Source of the DNA: Opitutia bacterium
Lineage (GTDB): Bacteria; Verrucomicrobiota; Verrucomicrobiia; Opitutales; Seribacteraceae
Assembly: GCA_002716045.1 (NCBI GenBank)
Contig: PAZC01000049.1
Location: 1 to 43,928 of the forward strand
DNA length: 43,928 bases
Direction of reading: 5' to 3'
Positions 32,724 through 40,070 of the stretch are shown here, in pieces. The notes beneath the pieces are model-generated. The model made no database searches and had not been told where the DNA came from. It saw nothing but the letters and a program-made list of their open reading frames with translations. Both the position numbers and the translations under genes were made by a program. The first letter of the stretch is position 1. Every line of letters begins with the position of its first letter.

Positions 32724-34067
32724 ATGGCTATCAAGAAGCAAGTTGTATCTTCGCGCAAGGCCCCAAAACCGTCTTACTCCTATTTGATTGAGAAGAAACG
32801 GGATGACGGAGAATTTCTCGATGATGAGATTCGATTCGTCGTCGACTCCATCCTTGACGACTTGATGCCTCAATACCAACAGGCGGCGTGGGTTATGGCC
32901 GTTTACTTTCAGGGTATGTCCGCCCAGGAAACCGCATCCCTCGCGGAGGAAATGATGTGGTCGGGGGAGACACTTGAGCTTACTGGCATATCTCGACCCA
33001 AGGTCGACAAGTATTCCACTGGTGGCGTGGGTGACAAAACCACGCTCGTGCTAGGACCCTTGGCGGCGGCGGCAGGTGTTGCCATGCCTACCATGAACGG
33101 AGTGGACGAGGAGTTTCTCATTTCAAACCTCCTCAAGCTTTCATCCATTCCCGGCTTTTCCCCAAAGTGTGACATGGATGAATTCATCGAGCAGGTGAAG
33201 AGCGTGAATTGCGCCTTCGTGGAGCAACACCCTGAAATCAGCCCGGTTGACACTATTTTGTATGACTTGCGTCAGAAAATTGGCGCAATACCTTGCATCC
33301 CCCTTATCACGGCCAGTGCCATGAGTCGCAAATTCGCCGCTGGAGCCGAATCTCTGGTTGTGGACGTCAAATGGGGTAATGGTTCCTTTATCAAGGATAC
33401 CGAAGAGGCTCGTCAGTTGGCCCGTTCAATGACTCGAGTGGCCCGTTCCCTCAAGCGTCGTTGCGTAGCCTTGGTGACGGACATGAATCAACCGCTTGGC
33501 GACAGCGTGGGCACTGCCTTGGAAGTCAAGGAGGCGATTGAATTGCTCAAGGGCGGAGGCCCTGACGACTTGAAGGAACTTGTGCTCAAGTTGGGCATGG
33601 AAATTGTGCGCTTGGCGGGAGTCGCCGGATCCACTCTTTCCGCCAAGCAAACCGTGCAACGTCATCTCGAGGATGGTTCTGCCTTGGAGAAATTCAAGGA
33701 AATGGTGGCTGCCCAAGGAGGAAAGACGGATTACATCGATGATCCCGAGAAATTCCCCGTGGCCAAGCACGTACGGAAGTTGCCGGCCCCCAAGCGCGGA
33801 TACGTACACACCATCAATGCCGCCATGATAGCTCGTGGCGTACATATGCTTTCGTTCGACGAAAAAGGCAAGAAACTGGATCCTTCCGCAGGTGTCTCTG
33901 AACTAAAGAAGGTTGGTACCCAAATGAAGCAAGGCGAGCCCCTCATGATGATTCATTACAACCACGAGGATCGCCTGGAAGCTGCCTTGGAATATCTCAA
34001 GACCGCCTATCGATTGGCGCCAAAGCGACCCAATCCGGCTCCGCTCGTTGTAGAGCGCGTGGCTTGA
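32724..34067 (+). CDS. Thymidine/pyrimidine-nucleoside phosphorylase homologue with altered active site
   Basis: The 447-residue protein follows the whole fold of the family: helical domain (about 1-80), KYSTGGVGDKTTL (96-108), LYDLRQKIGAIP, PLITASAMSRKFAAG (193-207), VVDVKWGNGSFIKD and a C-terminal domain with RGYVHTINAAMIARG. Several active-site positions deviate. The usual KHS phosphate/base motif is Lys96-Tyr97-Ser98. The loop GRGLGHTGGTLDKLES is replaced by GVDEEFLISNLLKLSS (126-141). Arg183 and Ser198 match E. coli Arg171 and Ser186, but Arg202 stands where Lys190 is expected. It probably remains a phosphorylase-fold enzyme, but its substrate may not be thymidine. It stands alone, with its own promoter. 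Confidence 0.8.
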   Translation: MAIKKQVVSSRKAPKPSYSYLIEKKRDDGEFLDDEIRFVVDSILDDLMPQYQQAAWVMAVYFQGMSAQETASLAEEMMWSGETLELTGISRPKVDKYSTGGVGDKTTLVLGPLAAAAGVAMPTMNGVDEEFLISNLLKLSSIPGFSPKCDMDEFIEQVKSVNCAFVEQHPEISPVDTILYDLRQKIGAIPCIPLITASAMSRKFAAGAESLVVDVKWGNGSFIKDTEEARQLARSMTRVARSLKRRCVALVTDMNQPLGDSVGTALEVKEAIELLKGGGPDDLKELVLKLGMEIVRLAGVAGSTLSAKQTVQRHLEDGSALEKFKEMVAAQGGKTDYIDDPEKFPVAKHVRKLPAPKRGYVHTINAAMIARGVHMLSFDEKGKKLDPSAGVSELKKVGTQMKQGEPLMMIHYNHEDRLEAALEYLKTAYRLAPKRPNPAPLVVERVA

Positions 34068-34080
34068 TTTGCCGCAACCC

Positions 34081-34093
34081 TTGCGCAGCGCAA
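34081..34093. repeat. Inverted repeat TTGCGC-A-GCGCAA
   Basis: A perfect 6-bp inverted repeat with a 1-nt centre lies between two convergent genes, 14 nt after the phosphorylase stop. Too tight to form a hairpin; more like a protein site or chance. Confidence 0.3.
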
Positions 34094-34096
34094 TGG

Positions 34097-34111
34097 GCGG
34101 GGATTTCCCGC
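34097..34111. terminator. GCGGG/CCCGC hairpin between convergent genes
   Basis: A 5-bp GC stem with a 5-nt loop lies midway between the phosphorylase stop (34067) and the efp stop (34120). It could serve both strands as a weak terminator; no T run follows. Confidence 0.3.
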
Positions 34112-34119
34112 GAACTTGA

Positions 34120-34686
34120 TTAGCTTGCGGTCACTCGGCCCAAATAGGAGCCGTCTGCAGTGCTTACCTTGATTTTTTCGCCCTGCTTGATGAACAGTGG
34201 CACTTGCACTGTAAGGCCGGAATCAATCTTGACCGGTTTCTGCACGTTGCTGGCAGTATCACCCCGGATGCCTTCGGGAGCATCGATCACAGTGGCTTCC
34301 ACGGCAGCGGGCAATTCCAATTTGATGGCTTGGCCATCGATGAAAAGCACGTCGTAAACATTTCCTTCCACCAAGTATTGCTTGTCGTCGGCCAAGGTTT
34401 CTTCTCCGAAAACGGTGTCCTCGTAGGTTTCCGTGTCCATGAAGTGGTAACCATCGCCGTCGATGTAACTGTACTCCAGTTTGGTGGTCGTTGTATGCAT
34501 GAACTCGACGTTGTCGGTGGAACGAAACTTTGTGGTAGTGGTGGAGCCACTCTGAAGGTTTCTTAGGGTGGTCTGCACGAAACCAGCTTGGCGGCCCTGA
34601 GTGCGATGCATCATTTCTAGGACCAAATGAGGAGTTCCTTGGTAGACGATAACACGTCCTTTTCGAATTTCGTTGGGAGAGGCCAT
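34120..34686 (-). CDS. efp: Translation elongation factor P
   Basis: The 188-residue protein has the three EF-P beta-barrel domains: KOW-like domain I (1-64), OB domain II (about 66-130, with LEYSYIDGDGYHFMDTETYED) and domain III, which contains APEGIRGDTASNVQKPV and ends YLGRV. It relieves ribosome stalling at polyproline. The modified residue of domain I, Lys34 in E. coli, is Arg32 here (TQGRQAGFVQTTLRNL), aligning with the rhamnosylated Arg32 of Pseudomonas EF-P (SGRNAAVVKMKLKNL). EarP-type rhamnosylation or an unmodified Arg is possible. It is divergent from xthA. Confidence 0.94.
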   Translation of the reverse strand: MASPNEIRKGRVIVYQGTPHLVLEMMHRTQGRQAGFVQTTLRNLQSGSTTTTKFRSTDNVEFMHTTTTKLEYSYIDGDGYHFMDTETYEDTVFGEETLADDKQYLVEGNVYDVLFIDGQAIKLELPAAVEATVIDAPEGIRGDTASNVQKPVKIDSGLTVQVPLFIKQGEKIKVSTADGSYLGRVTAS

Positions 34687-34782
34687 GGGGTCGAGTTTTG
34701 CTTGTCGGTTGATTAAAAGCAGTCAATGGGTAGTTGTTTGCCGTCAACTTGCAAACTATCTTTAACAGCCAAGCTAATTTTC

Positions 34783-35568
34783 ATGGTCACCAATTCATCA
34801 GTCATCGAACTCTTGTCCTGGAACGTCAACGGGCTCCGAGCCTGTCGAAAAAAGGGCTTTGACGAATTCGTCAGGGAGCGCGCCCCCGAGGTGCTTTGCC
34901 TGCAGGAGGTGAAGTTGAACCCGGAGGTCATACCAGACGATGACTTTGGTTACCCCTATCGCCGTTACCATCTCGCAGACAAGAAGGGATACTCAGGGAC
35001 AGCTGTTTTTTCGAAGATCGAACCTCTTTCCATGACTGTGGATTTTCCGGATGGCTCTCATGTGGGAGAGGGTAGGGTGATCACTTGCGAATTTGATGAT
35101 TTCTACGTTGTGAACGTTTACGTTCCCAATTCCAAGGGAGACCTTTCGCGCCTGGGATACCGTCATGATTCGTGGGATCCGGATCTACGCAGGTATCTTT
35201 GTGAGCTTCGCCTGAAGAAGCCTGTCACTTTGTGTGGTGACCTCAACGTGGCGCATCAGGAAATCGACCTCGCCAATCCCAAGAGCAATCGTAGGAACGC
35301 GGGTTTCACCGACGAGGAACGCGAAGGCATGAACAATTTTCTCTCAGCTGGTTTCGTGGATACGTTCCGTCACTTGCATCCCGCCACCACCGGGGCATAC
35401 TCCTGGTGGTCTTACCGAGCAGGAGCCCGCCAGAGGAACGTTGGTTGGCGGATCGATTATTTTCTGGCCTCCGAAGAGTTGGCTCCTTCCTTGCGCGAAG
35501 CTTTCATCTTGCCCGAAATCCTGGGTTCCGACCATTGCCCCGTCGGAATACGCTTGGATCGTCCTTGA
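34783..35568 (+). CDS. xthA: Exodeoxyribonuclease III (AP endonuclease)
   Basis: The start at 34783 gives 261 residues; an earlier in-frame ATG at 34726 would add a non-conserved stretch. Motifs of the ExoIII/APE1 family in order are LSWNVNGLRA (11-20), LCLQEVKL (38-45, metal ligand Glu42), VNVYVPNS, the catalytic CGDLNVAHQEIDL, NAGFTDEERE, YSWWSYRAGARQRNVGWRIDY and GSDHCPV at the end (catalytic Asp-His). It cleaves at abasic sites and removes 3' blocking groups in base excision repair. It is the first gene of a plus-strand run with ribD (10-nt gap) and rdgB. The efp gene is divergent, with 96 nt between the starts. Confidence 0.95.
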   Translation: MVTNSSVIELLSWNVNGLRACRKKGFDEFVRERAPEVLCLQEVKLNPEVIPDDDFGYPYRRYHLADKKGYSGTAVFSKIEPLSMTVDFPDGSHVGEGRVITCEFDDFYVVNVYVPNSKGDLSRLGYRHDSWDPDLRRYLCELRLKKPVTLCGDLNVAHQEIDLANPKSNRRNAGFTDEEREGMNNFLSAGFVDTFRHLHPATTGAYSWWSYRAGARQRNVGWRIDYFLASEELAPSLREAFILPEILGSDHCPVGIRLDRP

Positions 35569-35578
35569 GAATCAAATC

Positions 35579-36682
35579 GTGAATGTAGCCAGCCACGAAC
35601 ATTACCTTCGACGCTCCTTGGAGTTGGCTCGGGCCGCATGGGGCGAGACCCATCCTAACCCGATGGTAGGATGCGTCATCGTGGAGGACAGTCAGGTAGT
35701 GGCCGAAGGATTTCATGCCCGGGCGGGTGCCCCCCATGCCGAAGTCATGGCATTGGCCAAGCTAGGGCGGGCTCCCAAAGCAGGAGCGATTCTCTGCGTC
35801 ACCTTGGAGCCTTGTTCCACTCATGGTCGCACTCCGCCTTGCGTGAAGGCTATTTTAGACTCCGGGATTTCCATTGTCGTTGTGGGGGCCCTTGACCCCA
35901 ACCCTGCGCATGCCGGACATGGGCTTGACCTTTTGCGTCAGGCTGGTGTCGAGGTGATCGAGGCTGATGGGGACTTGGCGGCGGATTGCGCCGACCTCAA
36001 CATGATCTTCAATCATCAGGTCGTCACAGGCGAACCGTTCTTTTCCCTTAAGTTGGCGGTTACGGCCAATGGCAAGGTGGCCGAGCGGCCCGGAGCTTCC
36101 AGTGTGATCACCGGGCCCGAGGCTCGGGCAGACGTCATGCGGTGGCGCCGACTGTTCCCTGCCATCGCGGTGGGCGCCGGCACTGTGGTGGCTGATGATC
36201 CGCAACTCACCGCCCGTTTGCCTGAAGGCACCTGGTGCCCCCGCCGCATCATTCTTGACGGCAAGCTTTCTTCCGTTCCCTCAAAAGGAAACTTTCCGAA
36301 GGTATATTCCGACGATTACCGAGCCAGCACCCTCGTGGTGACAGCGGTCGGTTCCTCCCCATCCCGCCGCGCGATGCTTGCCGAAGCAGGCGTGACCTTA
36401 AGCGAATTGCCTGCCGATGAATCTGGCCGTTTCCCGATCGCCGACCTCAAGAAACTTTGCGCGAAAGAGGGACTGACTGGAGTCTACTTCGAGGGCGGGG
36501 CTATCGTCGCTCGCCAACTTCTTGACGGGGGAGCCCTCGACCATTTGTTTTGGTATGAGTCACCCAAGCTGTTTGATAAGGAGGATGCTCCGGCGGCTCC
36601 TCCTCTCGCCTCCTTTTCATTGCATGGAAAGCGAAGCATCCAATTCGGTCCCGACCTTCTGACCAGAGGCTATCTCACATGA
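35579..36682 (+). CDS. ribD: Bifunctional riboflavin biosynthesis deaminase/reductase
   Basis: No ATG fits; GTG at 35579 gives 367 residues, the same length as E. coli RibD, and falls 10 nt after the xthA stop. The N-terminal deaminase has zinc ligands His53 (PHAE, with catalytic Glu55), Cys79 and Cys88 (PCSTHGRTPPC). The C-terminal reductase starts near residue 158 with FFSLKLAVTANGKVA, followed by ITGPEARADVMRWR, AIAVGAGTVVADDPQLTAR and VYFEGGAIVARQLLD. It performs two successive steps of flavin synthesis on the pyrimidine intermediate. The reductase end overlaps the rdgB start by four bases (ATGA), suggesting translational coupling. No FMN riboswitch is present ahead of it. Confidence 0.94.
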   Translation: MNVASHEHYLRRSLELARAAWGETHPNPMVGCVIVEDSQVVAEGFHARAGAPHAEVMALAKLGRAPKAGAILCVTLEPCSTHGRTPPCVKAILDSGISIVVVGALDPNPAHAGHGLDLLRQAGVEVIEADGDLAADCADLNMIFNHQVVTGEPFFSLKLAVTANGKVAERPGASSVITGPEARADVMRWRRLFPAIAVGAGTVVADDPQLTARLPEGTWCPRRIILDGKLSSVPSKGNFPKVYSDDYRASTLVVTAVGSSPSRRAMLAEAGVTLSELPADESGRFPIADLKKLCAKEGLTGVYFEGGAIVARQLLDGGALDHLFWYESPKLFDKEDAPAAPPLASFSLHGKRSIQFGPDLLTRGYLT

Positions 36683-37281
36683 AAATATACCTTGCTTCCG
36701 GAAACCAACACAAACTGGTCGAGCTGCGAACGGCTCTCGAGCAAGCCAACCTGTCTTGCTCGGTGCATTCGGCCAATGAGATCGGCGGCATGCCCGAGGT
36801 CGACGAAACAGGCGCCACCTTCGAGGCCAATGCCCTCCTGAAGGCGGAGGCCTTGCGCGACCAAGGACCTCCCGATGCTTTTTATCTGGCCGATGACAGC
36901 GGCATAGAGATCGATCATTTGGATGGCCGCCCGGGTGTGCGTTCGGCTCGCTATGCGGGCGAGGATTGTGACGACGAGGCGAACAACGACAAAGTGTTGC
37001 GGGAAATGGCGGAAGCGCCTGACGAAGACCGAGGCTGTCGCTTCCGCTGCGCTCTCTCCTTGGTTGGCGAAGGACTTGAGGAAAGTTTTTCCGGAGCTTG
37101 CGAGGGTACCTTGTTGCATCAGCGTCGCGGAATCGGAGGTTTCGGGTACGATCCTCTTTTTCAACCCGACGAGAGCCCTCGCACCTTCGCCGAAATTTCG
37201 GCCGAGGAAAAGGCTGAGATCAGCCACAGGGCACGTGCCTTGGCCCTGTTGATGGATTTCCTGAGAGCTAAGCTCGGTTGA
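36679..37281 (+). CDS. rdgB: Non-canonical purine NTP pyrophosphatase (RdgB/HAM1)
   Basis: The 200-residue protein matches the Ham1 family throughout: SGNQHKLVELR (8-18) in place of the usual T/SGNxxKxxE, ETGATFEANALLKAEAL, ADDSGIEIDHLDGRPGVRSARYAG (about 74-97, with the catalytic Asp), GVR, GGFGYDPLFQPD and SHRARAL near the end. It hydrolyses ITP, dITP and XTP to monophosphates, keeping deaminated purines out of DNA. Its ATG overlaps the ribD stop (ATGA), so the two are probably coupled. It converges with the PhoD-like gene, whose stop is 4 nt away. Confidence 0.94.
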   Translation: MKIYLASGNQHKLVELRTALEQANLSCSVHSANEIGGMPEVDETGATFEANALLKAEALRDQGPPDAFYLADDSGIEIDHLDGRPGVRSARYAGEDCDDEANNDKVLREMAEAPDEDRGCRFRCALSLVGEGLEESFSGACEGTLLHQRRGIGGFGYDPLFQPDESPRTFAEISAEEKAEISHRARALALLMDFLRAKLG

Positions 37282-37285
37282 GATC

Positions 37286-39130
37286 TTATAGCTCTACGGA
37301 AAGAGCTTTCTTTGTCGTTTTTGGAATAGCTTGCACGCCCTTCATGGACTTCCGGTTCTTTCCTTCGCCGACATGGATGGTGTACTTGCCCTTTGCGAAT
37401 ACCTTTGGTCGAAAACTCTTGCCCTTTATCCGTAGCGTGTAGACGACCTCACCGCTTTTTTCCTCCACCACCTGCACCACTTGGTCAGGCTTGTTGATCT
37501 GGAGCAAGGGAAGGTAGGCGACTGCTGCACGGGCATAGTTGTCGAGTTGGTTGAAGGTGAAGGGCCAGCCTGGATAGGGCTTCGCTTCCTTGTCCTCGAC
37601 GTCTATATTGCGAGGCCAGCAGATGAAGGTGACGTCACGGGTTTGCTTGTCGATCCGGACGACCCCGAATCCGGCCGCGCGTGTGGAAAGTTTGTCTCCC
37701 CCTTTCTCGGGTGTGGGGTTAGCCACGGCAAGAGCTGTCACCTTGTTGTTGAATCCATCGACGTGATCGCCGTAGATGGGGTCTTGTCCGGGCTTGCGGT
37801 TCTTGCCTGGTTCGAGCGGTTTCCACCAGCGCAGGTAGAGGTTGGCGATGGAGGGGACGCAAAAGGAATAGATGGAGTCGCGCCACTCGTCGATGCCGTG
37901 GTGAAACACGGTGGCAAGGTGTTGGTCGCCGGCGAAATGAAAGGCAAATGCTTTGCGCAGGGCGGATATGGCCTTGTTGCGTCCGGTTTGTGGCCAACCA
38001 TTGGAATCGAGATCGGCGTGCAGGCGCCCGCCAACTCTGCCGTGAATGTGGGCTCCTCCGCAAAAGATGGTTTGGGAGAGGGCGGCCTTGAGGTCGATAT
38101 TCGTCCAGTCCTGGGCCCAGTCATCAAGGAATTTCAGCTGCCGTTTGCCTAGTAGTACGGCTTGCGGAACGTCGACTGACTTCGGGTCATATTCCGGGTT
38201 GCGAATATGGTCTGGGCGAGGGCCTTGCCGAGGAATCATGCCCGCCGGTCCGGTCTTGAACTTGCGGTCTTCTATAATGGCGAAGCTCACCCGCCCCCAG
38301 GTCAGGTCCGTATAGTACGTGCCAATACCTCTCCCGATAGGAGTGGGGTCATAGGGATCGGGCAAGTGGCTGGTTTGGGCCCGCTCCACTTCCTTGACGT
38401 ACTCGACCGGCATGATGTATCCGCCGTCGGAGGCGCCCGAAAGAGTGGATTTCTTGCCGTTGTGTCCCCACAGGTTGGGTTGTCCCACGTCATGATCGTC
38501 GGGTATGGTGACGGTCGGATGGTCCTTGATCACTTCGCCGAAGTCGCGCCCAAATTTGAGCCAGGCGGCGAAGTGGCGGCGATGGTCATATACCTGATCG
38601 CCGGAAAAGAAGAGGAGATCGGGCTGTATCTTCTTTATATTGGAGACCAAGTCGTCCTTGGGGATATTGCCGCCATGACCTGGATTGATCGAGTTCCCCG
38701 TGAATCCCACCACTACGATTTCTCGTTTGTCCACAGGGTTCTTCCGAACCAAGCCTTCGTAAGTTGCCTTTGCCCCGTGTCGCACCCGGTATGTAGTGTC
38801 TTTTGTGTCGTCCCAGTTCTCCACGCGAAAGGGAGCGGTCCAACCTCGCTCAATGACATCGGTCTCGTCCACTTGCTTCCATTTGCCATCTTGCTTGATT
38901 TCGAGTCGGGCTTTGCGCGGTTCTCCTTCCTTCAGGGGGTAGAGTTGGGCGGTCAGTTTGAGGGTTTTTTCATGCACGGTGTAGAGCGCGAAGCAAATTA
39001 CCTTGTCTCTTGTGACCTCCGGTATGGCCAGCGGGTCAATTCTCTTCTTTTGACCGACCAAGGTGATGGTTGCAGCTAGCAGGGACAGGGAGCAGAAATA
39101 AAAGGATCGTGAAAGGAAGCTAATCTTCAT
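37286..39130 (-). CDS. Secreted PhoD-like metallophosphatase
   Basis: The 614-residue protein has a signal peptide (about residues 1-26) and a PhoD-like N-terminal beta domain. The metallophosphoesterase core shows VVGFTGNS (141-148), FSGDQVYDH (175-183), IPDDHDVGQ (209-217) and FAGDQHLATV (399-408), giving the binuclear metal ligands. The C-terminal 130 residues form a beta domain (KSGEVVYTLRIKGKSFRP, GKYTIHVGEG) that ends in a basic tail. Phosphodiester or phosphomonoester hydrolysis outside the cytoplasm is expected. Bacillus PhoD uses a Tat signal; here no twin Arg is seen, so Sec export is likely. It is a single gene, converging with rdgB. Confidence 0.85.
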   Translation of the reverse strand: MKISFLSRSFYFCSLSLLAATITLVGQKKRIDPLAIPEVTRDKVICFALYTVHEKTLKLTAQLYPLKEGEPRKARLEIKQDGKWKQVDETDVIERGWTAPFRVENWDDTKDTTYRVRHGAKATYEGLVRKNPVDKREIVVVGFTGNSINPGHGGNIPKDDLVSNIKKIQPDLLFFSGDQVYDHRRHFAAWLKFGRDFGEVIKDHPTVTIPDDHDVGQPNLWGHNGKKSTLSGASDGGYIMPVEYVKEVERAQTSHLPDPYDPTPIGRGIGTYYTDLTWGRVSFAIIEDRKFKTGPAGMIPRQGPRPDHIRNPEYDPKSVDVPQAVLLGKRQLKFLDDWAQDWTNIDLKAALSQTIFCGGAHIHGRVGGRLHADLDSNGWPQTGRNKAISALRKAFAFHFAGDQHLATVFHHGIDEWRDSIYSFCVPSIANLYLRWWKPLEPGKNRKPGQDPIYGDHVDGFNNKVTALAVANPTPEKGGDKLSTRAAGFGVVRIDKQTRDVTFICWPRNIDVEDKEAKPYPGWPFTFNQLDNYARAAVAYLPLLQINKPDQVVQVVEEKSGEVVYTLRIKGKSFRPKVFAKGKYTIHVGEGKNRKSMKGVQAIPKTTKKALSVEL

Positions 39131-39230
39131 GACGTAGTTTTATGTTATTGGTTGGGTAATTCGTAACAAGTGAAAGTCGGGTGCAGACCGACAACTGATC
39201 ATGGATGATGAGAGGGGTGGGGCAGGTGCG

Positions 39231-40007
39231 TTACTTCAGCTTCTTCAGTTTCTCGATGAGTTCCTGAGTTTCGACGTATCCGGCTCCCTCGGTTGCAATG
39301 TACATTGCCTTGGCTTCCTCCAGAAGAACCAAGCCCTCCTTTTTATCCCCCTTTTCGACCAAGGCAAAGCCGAGGTCACGCTTGACCCGAGCAATGTTCG
39401 GGTGCTTTTCGCCGAAAACCTTGAGGAAAACCGCCAGAGCTTGCTCGTAGTGACTGACAGCCGACTTGTAATCTTTCTTGGCCGCATATGCATTGCCCAA
39501 GTGACAATGGTTGGCTCCGAAGTGCCCGCTATGCTGCTTTTTTATAACGCGCTTGAAGATACCCAAGGCACCTCCGAAGTAAGCGATCGCCCGGTCATAT
39601 TCCTCCATCTTCATGCATGCCACGCCCACTTTGTTGTAACTGCTGGCCACGGCCTCGTGTTCCTGTCCATGATCCGCAATTCTAATGGACAAGGCTCGGG
39701 CGTAGTACCAAAGAGCGGTTCGTGGATTTTCATTCAAGTAGACGTTGCCTAGGATGTTGAGACTGTTCGCGATGTCCGGCTTGGGCCCGTCCTGAAACAG
39801 GGTCAAGGCTTCCTCGTAGGTGGCGTTGGCCTCCTCGTACTTCTTTGCATAGTAGAGTTTTTGCGCCTTGGCGTAGATAGCGAGTCCTTGCTTGTAGCGC
39901 TCGAGCGCCTTGGCTTTTTCCACCGGGTCGGTGGGGAAGGGCTTCACTGCCCAAACCGAGCAAAGGGCTGCAGCCAGAATGACGAACAGGGGAATAATTT
40001 TTTTCAT
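39231..40007 (-). CDS. Secreted TPR-repeat protein
   Basis: The start at 40007 gives 258 residues with a signal peptide (MKKIIPLFVILAAALCSVWA). About five tetratricopeptide repeats follow, with the pattern of Trp/Leu, Gly/Ala, Tyr and Pro: YKQGLAIYAKAQKLYYAKKY, NILGNVYLNENPRTALWYYARAL, NKVGVACMKMEEYDRAIAYFGGAL, CHLGNAYAAKKDYKSAVSHYEQAL, RDLGFALVEKGDKKEGLVLLEEA. TPR arrays hold protein partners together; no partner is indicated here. The C-terminus ends in ELIEKLKKLK. It is downstream of the ABC-F gene (63-nt gap), and the PhoD-like gene follows on the same strand. Confidence 0.85.
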   Translation of the reverse strand: MKKIIPLFVILAAALCSVWAVKPFPTDPVEKAKALERYKQGLAIYAKAQKLYYAKKYEEANATYEEALTLFQDGPKPDIANSLNILGNVYLNENPRTALWYYARALSIRIADHGQEHEAVASSYNKVGVACMKMEEYDRAIAYFGGALGIFKRVIKKQHSGHFGANHCHLGNAYAAKKDYKSAVSHYEQALAVFLKVFGEKHPNIARVKRDLGFALVEKGDKKEGLVLLEEAKAMYIATEGAGYVETQELIEKLKKLK

Positions 40008-40070
40008 GAAGAATGCACTTTGGCTGTCAGGCACCTCCTTGGCAAGGTTGGGTTCGCTTATTCCCAAGGT

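Noticed and set aside
34198-34208. TGGCACTTGCA as a sigma-54 -24/-12 promoter, prompted by rpoN in the window
   Set aside because: The GG and GC elements lack the required spacing, and the site is inside efp in a coding context.
35500-35578. FMN riboswitch upstream of ribD
   Set aside because: Only 10 nt separate xthA and ribD, and the region upstream is coding; no RFN-like structure can fit.
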